Source of the DNA: Shewanella mangrovi
GTDB taxonomy: Bacteria; Pseudomonadota; Gammaproteobacteria; Enterobacterales; Shewanellaceae
Assembly: GCF_000753795.1 (NCBI RefSeq)
Contig: NZ_JPEO01000016.1
Span: 24,870-88,869, forward strand
Reading direction: 5' to 3'
Length of the DNA stretch: 64,000 nt
A program made the position numbers and the translations under genes. Position 1 is the stretch's first letter, and every line of letters starts with the position of its first letter. Positions 27,090 to 34,189 of this stretch are shown here, one piece after another. The notes beneath the pieces are model-generated. The model did no database searches, was not told the DNA's origin, and saw only the letters and a program-made list of their open reading frames with translations.

Positions 27090-28366
27090 CTTAACGCTCC
27101 CAACAAACGCTCAACATCTGCAGCAGTGTTATAGAACGACGGCGCAATCCTTAAGTAATGGCGATAGACAGTGACACTCACGCCAGCTTTTTGCAGTTTG
27201 TCATAGATTGCTTTTGCGCCATCTTTAAACGCAAACGACACGATCGCTGACGTAGAATCTTGCGGAGTCATTGGCAGATAGCCGAGCTTTGGCATCTCTT
27301 GTTGCAGTTGTTGTAGTAACGGCTGACGCCACGCTTTGATATTGTCGAGGCCAAGCTGGTCTAGATAGGCTAACGAGTAGGCTAAAGCCGATACTGCGCC
27401 GTTTCCAAGCGTCCCGACACCGACAATGCCTGCCAATCCAGTTGTTGCTTGCGTTTCAATCAGCGGATAGCCGGGCGGATCAAATGGCATGTAATGGGTC
27501 GTCACTTTACCTTCTTGACGAAAACCAATTTGACTGCGCTTCAGCGCAGCTTGACTGTCGCGGCGCGCGTACATAATGCCAATGCCAAAGTCACCCATCA
27601 GCCACTTATAAGTGGAGCATGCCGCAAAGTCGACACCACTGGCATGCAGATCTATTGGGGTGTTGCCAGCGGCTTGGATAATGTCGGCATACACCATCAC
27701 GCCTTTAGCATGGGCCATATCGCACACTGCTTTAAGATCATGCTCAAAGCCGCCCACGTTAGATACTAAAGTCAGCGCGATTAGGCGCGTATCGGGTTTG
27801 ATCGCGTTGGCAATATCTTCCACATGAATGCGCTGGTCGCGCGCTTCGACAATGGCGTATTTCAGCCCTTGTTTAGCAAATTCGTTGTACATAAACAGCG
27901 AACCGCTGAAATGATAAACATCCGTAACCACACTGCCTTGTTGATGCAGTCCTAGCCCGTCAATAACAAGGTTTTCCGCCACCGTAGTGCTGGGCACCCA
28001 TGCTAACTCGTCGGCGTCTGCGTTAAATAATTTGCCAAACAGTTTCATCGCAGTATCACGGTCACCACTCATATTGACCTGACGTTGCCCGGGATTCATC
28101 AAACGCGCATCCAAATACTGTTTGATAGCATCGGCAGCACCAGTTGATACAGGGTGCATGTAAGCACCGTTGAGATAACTGCCTTCAAACTCAAAGTCGG
28201 CACGACTGTTATTTAGGCCGGCATTAATCCGTTTACTCGTTGCTGCGCGAATAGGCGCACTAGAAAAAGCGCTGGCAACCCCTAGCGTTAGCGGCACTGC
28301 TGCCATTTTCCCCATCAGACTGCGACGTTGCAGGTCTACTGAGTTTTCAGCCATATCATGTTTCAT
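27086..28366 (-). CDS. TAT-exported class V aminotransferase-fold PLP enzyme
   Basis: A 426-aa PLP-dependent enzyme of aminotransferase class V, in the branch that includes isopenicillin-N epimerase-like and cysteine-desulfurase-like proteins. The N-terminus carries a twin-arginine signal (QRRSLMG at about 13-19, hydrophobic stretch, then SSAPIRAA), consistent with export of a folded, cofactor-loaded protein. The PLP lysine lies in STYKWLMG (Lys254) and the pyridine-binding Asp in VYADIIQAAG (Asp228). The reaction (epimerisation, elimination or transamination) cannot be read from sequence. ATG 28366 is preceded by AAAGGA at 7 bp. It is flanked on both sides by RidA genes. Confidence 0.87.
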   Translation of the reverse strand: MKHDMAENSVDLQRRSLMGKMAAVPLTLGVASAFSSAPIRAATSKRINAGLNNSRADFEFEGSYLNGAYMHPVSTGAADAIKQYLDARLMNPGQRQVNMSGDRDTAMKLFGKLFNADADELAWVPSTTVAENLVIDGLGLHQQGSVVTDVYHFSGSLFMYNEFAKQGLKYAIVEARDQRIHVEDIANAIKPDTRLIALTLVSNVGGFEHDLKAVCDMAHAKGVMVYADIIQAAGNTPIDLHASGVDFAACSTYKWLMGDFGIGIMYARRDSQAALKRSQIGFRQEGKVTTHYMPFDPPGYPLIETQATTGLAGIVGVGTLGNGAVSALAYSLAYLDQLGLDNIKAWRQPLLQQLQQEMPKLGYLPMTPQDSTSAIVSFAFKDGAKAIYDKLQKAGVSVTVYRHYLRIAPSFYNTAADVERLLGALR

Positions 28367-28391
28367 ATTCAGTTCCTTTGGTCCGACGAGC

Positions 28392-28874
28392 TTAATCAAG
28401 CAACTCTACTTCACCTTCGATCTCGACACATATGCCGAATGGTAACTCCGCCATTCCCACCGCGGTTCGGCTATGCTGTCCGCGCTCTTGACCATAGAGT
28501 TCAATAATCAAATCGGAAAACCCGTTAATTACTGTCGGTTGTTGTTGAAAGCCCGGGTGTGACGCCACCATGCCAAAGAAGCGTCCCCAACGGGAGATCC
28601 GCTCTAGGCTGCCAAGTTCGCGTTTTAAACTGGCCAAAATCGACAAGGCTGTCGCTTGCGCCGCTTGATAGGCTGTCTCTGTCGAAACGTCATCACCAAC
28701 TTTGCCAAAGAACCCGAGTGAACCATCTCGATTTTGCGGGCCATGGCCGGAAATCAAGGCGCGATTCCCCAATACCCGCACCATGCTAAAAGGCAGCACC
28801 ACGCCATCAGGTGGAACCAAAGGCGGCGGTAATACCAAGCCCAACTCACTCAATTTCTGTTCAATTGCATCCAT
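28392..28874 (-). CDS. RidA-like protein, cytoplasmic
   Basis: A 160-aa RidA-superfamily protein without a signal peptide. It has the fold-typical SGHGPQNRDG strand and loop, the ATALSILASLKRELGSLERI helix, and the signature HSRTAVGMAELPFGICVEIE with the conserved Arg. This is the longer YjgH-like subtype rather than archetypal RidA. The start was set at ATG 28874, with GAGGAA at 5 bp; the longer frame to 28910 has no such site. It precedes the class V PLP enzyme gene by 25 bp, so the operon codes for one RidA on each side of the inner membrane. Confidence 0.85.
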   Translation of the reverse strand: MDAIEQKLSELGLVLPPPLVPPDGVVLPFSMVRVLGNRALISGHGPQNRDGSLGFFGKVGDDVSTETAYQAAQATALSILASLKRELGSLERISRWGRFFGMVASHPGFQQQPTVINGFSDLIIELYGQERGQHSRTAVGMAELPFGICVEIEGEVELLD

Positions 28875-28969
28875 AACTATTCCTCTGTTGTCTGGCCCGG
28901 CTGTCGACAAAGTGAGTAAACTAACTCAGCAGCCTACGACCTTGGTTCCGCCAGCAGCGGAACCTTTAT

Positions 28970-30994
28970 TTATTGTTGTTTTTTAGGTGGTTGGCTAAAT
29001 GGTGTTACGCCTAATGCTTGATAGATTTCACTCGGGAAGTAGAACTGTTGGTCTTTGGCCACTAAGCGCGTCGTGCGCACAGCACTGATATCCTTAAGCG
29101 GATCATCAGCCAACAATACGAAGTCTGCTTGCTTGCCGATAGCAACACTGCCCAAACGATCGTCATTGCCTAAATACTGAGCACAGCCTAATGTCGCTAG
29201 CGACAGCACCTCCGCTGGTGAAATCCCCGCTTTTACGTACAGCTCCAACTCACGCAGTAAGGTAAAACCTGTGGTATCGTCCGTGCCGGGGAAGATGCGA
29301 ATATGGTCGTCATGCATCAATTTGAGCACAGCCAAAATCTTGTCAAAGGCAGCGCGATAGGCGTTGTCCAGCTCAGGTGTAAGAGTGACAAAACTGCGTT
29401 GGCGATAGCGCTGATAACCGATTGGCATGTGCGACAGATAGGCTTGATCACCGGCAGCAATCTCACCAGCACGACTTAGCATCAAGCGTTCAAGAATGAC
29501 GGCGGTAGGATCAATGCCAATATTCCCCTGTTGCATCAGCTTTAATGTGTGTTGCACCTTGGCACTGCTGAGGTCCAACGTCGCGGCACGCGTCATCGCG
29601 GTCAGTCGCAGTGGCGTGCGGGTATCCTCATCAGGGGTTAACAACCAGCCCAACATCAATTGGTTGATGTGAGTGATTTCGTTATAACCCGCAGCAATCA
29701 TATGATCGGCATCAGTAAAGGCAGGAATATGCCCCGTCACACTCATCCCCAGACGATGAGCTTCTTTTGCAATCGCGGGCACCCACTCAGGATTCATCGA
29801 GTTATAGATTTTAATCTGCCAATAGCCGTGTTCTTTATACCAGCGCACCTTAGCTAACGCTTCGGCTTGTGAGTTCACCACAAAACCATCGCGGGCCGAA
29901 TATGGACTGCGTCCTTCGAGGAAACCGTTGCGAGTGATACGCGGCCCGGCCAACTCACCTGCATCAATCTGCGGGATAAGATCTAGCAAGAATTGGTTGT
30001 CGTTGCCCATGTCGCGGGTGTTGGTGACACCGGCGGCCAGATACCATAACCCAGACGACAACGTGCTGTGGGAATGCATATCGTGTAGCCCAGGGATAAC
30101 CGTGCCACCTTCGCCATCATATACCGCCAGTTCACCACCGACCTTAGCCGTTTGTGCCATTGGCGTAATAGCGGCAATTTTGCCGTTGCTGACCGTAATC
30201 GACACTAAATCGCTTCGCGTACCGGTTTCGGGCGAGAACAGATGCACATTGTCCAAGCGCCACCCAGCCGTAAAGCGATGTGCTAACTGCTGTTGCAGTT
30301 GTCGCATTCGTTCACTCTCCAGCGTGCTGGCAAGCTGTTGCAGCGTGGTAGCTTCTGCCTCATAGCCTTTGCGCACATTGACTTCTTGAGCACTAAACAC
30401 GGCAAACAGCTGCTGCTGTTCATCAAGTAACAGCAGAGAAGGCGATAATGACAATCCTGACAACATGTAAGCCTGTAGCGCAATTTGCTGCTGGCCTTCT
30501 CCTAAGGTCACGCTACGTAGTTTGGTGAGATAGGCATTGCCTGCCGGGAGTGTCGGCAACTGCTGCTGGCCCGATTGCAAGATAGCGCTGGCGTAACGGC
30601 CCAATAACCAAGGATCGCCGTCGTTGGCAATATACAGTGCCGGACTGCTGACGTGCAGTTCTCCAGTATCCGCTTGGCTTGTCCATTTCACCGCTTGCTG
30701 CTGCCAGCTAAAGCTTTCAGCCACCTCACCGCCCATCAATGACGTACCTTTGATGCTTAGTTGCTGCGGAATGCCTTGCGCGTTAACCGACAACCGTGCC
30801 TTGTGCTTCGGGCCGCGGCCATTGTTATCCACATAGTAGGTCACATAGCTGTGGCCCTGCTCGGTATCCGCTGTGATATATCCAACATTTTCACCATTAG
30901 CAATAACGCTGAACTGTTCAAGCTGCGCCATCGCCGTATGTGCGTAATAGCCGCAGGCAGCGATAACCACCAAACCTAGAGTGTTGAGCCTCAT
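28970..30994 (-). CDS. Exported amidohydrolase with extra N-terminal domain
   Basis: A 674-aa exported metal-dependent hydrolase of the amidohydrolase superfamily. After a signal peptide (cleavage near AMAQ), residues about 25-240 form an N-terminal domain of unknown type. The TIM-barrel domain then begins with the metal motif PGLHDMHSHS (His307, His309), followed by QIKIYN (Lys395, possible carboxylated lysine), TGHIP (His422), THIN (His442) and FPGTDDT (catalytic Asp). It resembles imidazolonepropionase/prolidase-like amidohydrolases seen with TonB receptors. Cyclic amide or dipeptide substrates are plausible. Its ATG overlaps the stop of S10 copy B by 4 bp. Confidence 0.87.
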   Translation of the reverse strand: MRLNTLGLVVIAACGYYAHTAMAQLEQFSVIANGENVGYITADTEQGHSYVTYYVDNNGRGPKHKARLSVNAQGIPQQLSIKGTSLMGGEVAESFSWQQQAVKWTSQADTGELHVSSPALYIANDGDPWLLGRYASAILQSGQQQLPTLPAGNAYLTKLRSVTLGEGQQQIALQAYMLSGLSLSPSLLLLDEQQQLFAVFSAQEVNVRKGYEAEATTLQQLASTLESERMRQLQQQLAHRFTAGWRLDNVHLFSPETGTRSDLVSITVSNGKIAAITPMAQTAKVGGELAVYDGEGGTVIPGLHDMHSHSTLSSGLWYLAAGVTNTRDMGNDNQFLLDLIPQIDAGELAGPRITRNGFLEGRSPYSARDGFVVNSQAEALAKVRWYKEHGYWQIKIYNSMNPEWVPAIAKEAHRLGMSVTGHIPAFTDADHMIAAGYNEITHINQLMLGWLLTPDEDTRTPLRLTAMTRAATLDLSSAKVQHTLKLMQQGNIGIDPTAVILERLMLSRAGEIAAGDQAYLSHMPIGYQRYRQRSFVTLTPELDNAYRAAFDKILAVLKLMHDDHIRIFPGTDDTTGFTLLRELELYVKAGISPAEVLSLATLGCAQYLGNDDRLGSVAIGKQADFVLLADDPLKDISAVRTTRLVAKDQQFYFPSEIYQALGVTPFSQPPKKQQ

Positions 30995-32463
30995 TTGATG
31001 AACTCCTTCAGCAGCTTATCCAACTCAGGTCGTGATGCCTTATCGGCAAAGACCGAATGGCCGGTTTTCAGTACCGCGAGTGTCAGATTTTTTGCAGGAA
31101 TAGCAGCTTGGTTGAGTGCAAACTCTACCGCAGCTGTTGGTACCGCTAAGTCGTAGTAACCAGAAAGCACCAACAGTTTTGTCTCTGGCTGTTGTTTCAC
31201 AAAGTCAGCTAGGTTAGCGGTTGGATTAAAGTAAAACGTTTCACCATCAAAGCCTTCGCGATGAGGCGCAAACTGCCAGTGATAGTTAATATTCAGATTG
31301 AGTGCCTTATAAGGCGCATCATTGCTTATACCGGTAAGCTGTTGTAGATACTCGGTATAAAGCGGCACTTTAATTTCTAAACCACCTTTTAACCCCAGCG
31401 CTGGATCATCAAGCGCCGAGACCTTGTCCTTTCTTGGCGGCGGCAAGGGCGCTGCAACACGCGAATCCAAGCGACCGAACACATTCCCATCGCTTGCCAG
31501 CAACATATTGCGATAGTCTTCCACGCCCAGTTTCAGTGATTTATCTAACAGGTCTTTGGCCGTGATCCCCAACATCGCCGCCAGCTCTTGCGCGATTTTT
31601 TGCTGGGTATTTTTGGCTAATGCCGCCCCTTGCATTAACGCTGGGGCATAAACTTGATAGCTATATGCTGATACCTGCTGATAGATCTGCTGCAACGATT
31701 TATTCTGCAAGTTACCACGATGATAATGCGCTGCGGCAATGGCCATGCTCGGCAGATTGAACACATAGCTCAATACATTGCCTTTGGCTTCTGAGGTATC
31801 ACTGCCGTCGAGCAACGGCGAGATAAACAGCAAGCCACCCACGTTGAGTTCGGTCAGTTGCTTAGTCATCAATGCCAGACGATAACCACCGTAGCTTTCA
31901 CCAGCTAAGAAAATACGCGCATCGCGGCGCTCATGCTCAGCCAACCAACGATGCACAAACTGCGCAAATGCGTTGGCATCCCCTTCAGAGGTCCAAAACG
32001 TTAAGCGCGAAGCTTCACTTTCAGGGGCTTGAGTCAATCCAGTTCCCGGCGGATCGATAAACACCAGATCAACTTGATCTAATAATGAGAGTGGATTATC
32101 GACAAAGGTATCCTTGCCGTCTGTCCCCTTCAGCTTTTGCTTAGGGCCTAAGCCATCGAAATGTAGCATTGAGGAAGATGAGCCCGGGCCACCATTGAAC
32201 AGAAACATGACCGGACGGGATGTTGTCGATTTAACGGTGTAGCTGATGGCATCCATAGTGGTGCCATGTTCACCGCTTTCCAACGCTAAGGTTTCCAGAC
32301 AACCGCGATAGCTGACCTGTTTAAAACTGTGGGATTCACCGCATTGGCTGTTCCACAGTGCAGGGGCTTCTTGCGCCACTGCAGACATACTCAGCAGCGA
32401 AAACGCCGCAACGGCTAGGGCCGAGGGCCACGCTAAACAAGGTAAAAATCTTAACGACGACAT
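30991..32463 (-). CDS. Exported S10-type serine carboxypeptidase (copy B)
   Basis: A 490-aa S10 family peptidase with a signal peptide (cleavage near AVAQE). All canonical motifs are present: NGGPGSSSSMLHF oxyanion segment (about 90), PPGTGLT, GESYGGYR with catalytic Ser190, Asp438 in GYYD and His469 in KTGHSVF. It is a divergent paralogue of copy A in the same operon, from which it differs by the intact NGGPG motif. GGGAGA stands before ATG 32463. The start overlaps the 3' end of M61 copy B by 13 bp and the stop overlaps the amidohydrolase start by 4 bp. Confidence 0.92.
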   Translation of the reverse strand: MSSLRFLPCLAWPSALAVAAFSLLSMSAVAQEAPALWNSQCGESHSFKQVSYRGCLETLALESGEHGTTMDAISYTVKSTTSRPVMFLFNGGPGSSSSMLHFDGLGPKQKLKGTDGKDTFVDNPLSLLDQVDLVFIDPPGTGLTQAPESEASRLTFWTSEGDANAFAQFVHRWLAEHERRDARIFLAGESYGGYRLALMTKQLTELNVGGLLFISPLLDGSDTSEAKGNVLSYVFNLPSMAIAAAHYHRGNLQNKSLQQIYQQVSAYSYQVYAPALMQGAALAKNTQQKIAQELAAMLGITAKDLLDKSLKLGVEDYRNMLLASDGNVFGRLDSRVAAPLPPPRKDKVSALDDPALGLKGGLEIKVPLYTEYLQQLTGISNDAPYKALNLNINYHWQFAPHREGFDGETFYFNPTANLADFVKQQPETKLLVLSGYYDLAVPTAAVEFALNQAAIPAKNLTLAVLKTGHSVFADKASRPELDKLLKEFIK

Positions 32464-34127
32464 TCAGTCTCTCCCGCGGTTCCGTTCTTTTTCTGCCACT
32501 GATAACCTTCCGTTAACGCGCCGGTCGGCACAAAAGAGATACTGGTTGGCTTACCGTTGCGTTCAACTAGCAGTGTCAGTGGTGAAGAGGGCTTCGATTG
32601 CTGTTCATCTAAGCCAACAGATTTCAGCACCTTATCGCCTTCTTTTAAGCCTGCTTTGGCCGCTGGTGAGTTGGGTTGCAAACCGTGGATAACGCGCGGA
32701 ACTTGCATCAAACTGCTGATTTCAAATCCCAAATCAAATAATGGCATTGAGACTTTTTCACGAGTAAAACAGCGACCAAACGCGTCATCTTCAGGTACCA
32801 AGAATCCGCCAGACTGCATCGCGGCATAATCTTTATCCGCATCGGCGCCGATGTATTGACGTACGAGGGCCACCCAATCTTGAGCTGCCACAGATTTACC
32901 TTCGCGGGAACGCGCCAGAAAATCCACCAGCAGTTGGTCAAGATTGTGTTCGCCATTCGAGGCCTTACGAATACGCGAATCGGTGACGATGAAGTACATC
33001 GCACCGCGATAGTAAGGTTGCAGACGTGCACGCGCATCCGTCCAAAACGCGGCGGTTGCTGCTTGCATGTCCATGTCCTTACGAACGTTACTGTAATAAG
33101 TCAGCAGCGTATTATTCACGGCTTTTAGATAAGTATCTGAAGACGTAAACCCGAGCGCGAATGGCGCGCGGTTTTCGTACATCACCGCTAGTCCCTCTTG
33201 AAACCAGCTCGCGCCTTCCAAACTATGCAGATAGACGTGCACCATTTCGTGAGAAAGGATCTGCTGCATTTCGCTCAGTTCAATATCGTTATTAGCCGCC
33301 ACCATCAAAGCATCTGGTAGTTCGGTACCACTTTTCGAAATCATGGGGTTACTGCGAAAAAGTACCGTAAACGGCGGTAATTCTGAGAAACCCAAAAAGT
33401 CAGAGTATTTTTGATAGGCGTTATGTGCCCACTCAAGCAATGTCGCGGTCGCAAATTTATTTGGCGCGGCCGTAGAGGCTGCGCGAAACGGGCTACTGAC
33501 GCCAGAACCATTGAGGCGCGCTAAATCTCCCGCCATAAAATAGGTTGCGGCAATACGTGCTGGCGTTGCTTCACGGGTTACGGGCAGACTGTTAATACTC
33601 GTTGCGTCATCGCCTAGCGCAGATAAATCCCATGCTGCAGACACTTTGTATGTCGCTTGAGATTCAGGTAAAACCAAGAACGTATTACCGGCGGCGCTCA
33701 TACCTTTGGCCTCAGTTCTGAGTTCCCAAGTCGGTCCAGGCGTTGTCTCTGTCGACACCGCGGCTCGGTAGCTAACGGTCACAATGCCAGTCGTATCTCG
33801 GTTAGTTTGCCAAGCGTAAGGGGTTTGGCCCAAAGCATCAGGCAAGGTCGCAATACCTTGGTGTAAGCTCAGTTGCCCTTGGCTATCACTCACCTGCAAC
33901 TGCGAAATACGCTCAACAATATGCTGTAACGGCCCCAAGGTTTTCGAAATCACCAACTGAGGTAGCGGCTTATCACTTTCAATGGTCTCTTTCACATCGA
34001 CAGCAACCACCTGCCCGCCTTGCAATATCGGGGTTAACTGTAAATGGATACTCGGCTGTTCAGCTGCAACCGTTGTGCCTGCAACCGACAGCAATAACAT
34101 CCCAAGCGGATGATGATAACTTTTCAT
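32451..34127 (-). CDS. Exported M61-like PDZ metallopeptidase (copy B)
   Basis: A 558-aa paralogue of copy A with the same design: signal peptide (cleavage near TVAAE), N-terminal beta-rich domain to about residue 215, zinc motif HEMVH (293-297) with the third ligand Glu in WFQEGLAVMYE (about 311), and a C-terminal PDZ domain (PNSPAAKAGLKEGDKVL). It likely cleaves peptides brought in by the TonB-dependent receptor encoded immediately upstream. The ATG at 34127 has GGGAG at 5 bp. A terminator-like hairpin separates it from the receptor gene, so its expression may be lower than the receptor's. Confidence 0.84.
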   Translation of the reverse strand: MKSYHHPLGMLLLSVAGTTVAAEQPSIHLQLTPILQGGQVVAVDVKETIESDKPLPQLVISKTLGPLQHIVERISQLQVSDSQGQLSLHQGIATLPDALGQTPYAWQTNRDTTGIVTVSYRAAVSTETTPGPTWELRTEAKGMSAAGNTFLVLPESQATYKVSAAWDLSALGDDATSINSLPVTREATPARIAATYFMAGDLARLNGSGVSSPFRAASTAAPNKFATATLLEWAHNAYQKYSDFLGFSELPPFTVLFRSNPMISKSGTELPDALMVAANNDIELSEMQQILSHEMVHVYLHSLEGASWFQEGLAVMYENRAPFALGFTSSDTYLKAVNNTLLTYYSNVRKDMDMQAATAAFWTDARARLQPYYRGAMYFIVTDSRIRKASNGEHNLDQLLVDFLARSREGKSVAAQDWVALVRQYIGADADKDYAAMQSGGFLVPEDDAFGRCFTREKVSMPLFDLGFEISSLMQVPRVIHGLQPNSPAAKAGLKEGDKVLKSVGLDEQQSKPSSPLTLLVERNGKPTSISFVPTGALTEGYQWQKKNGTAGETECRR

Positions 34128-34143
34128 TAGCACTCCCTTATTC

Positions 34144-34173
34144 AAAAAAAGATGCCCGGCAGCATTGCCGGGC
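34144..34173 (-). terminator. Intra-operon terminator-like hairpin
   Basis: An 8-bp stem GCCCGGCA/TGCCGGGC (34154-34161, 34166-34173) is followed on the minus strand by AT then seven T (complement of 34144-34150). It lies between the TonB receptor stop and the M61 copy B start. It may be a partial terminator that lets only some transcripts into the peptidase genes, or may mark separate units. Confidence 0.75.
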
Positions 34174-34189
34174 GAATAGCTAAGGAAGA

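Noticed and set aside
29928..30365. A 145-codon open frame on the plus strand
   Set aside because: Antisense to the amidohydrolase gene in a codon-biased region; no protein features.
34144..34173. Repetitive extragenic palindrome element
   Set aside because: Only one copy was seen in the window and it is followed by a T run, so a terminator explains it better.
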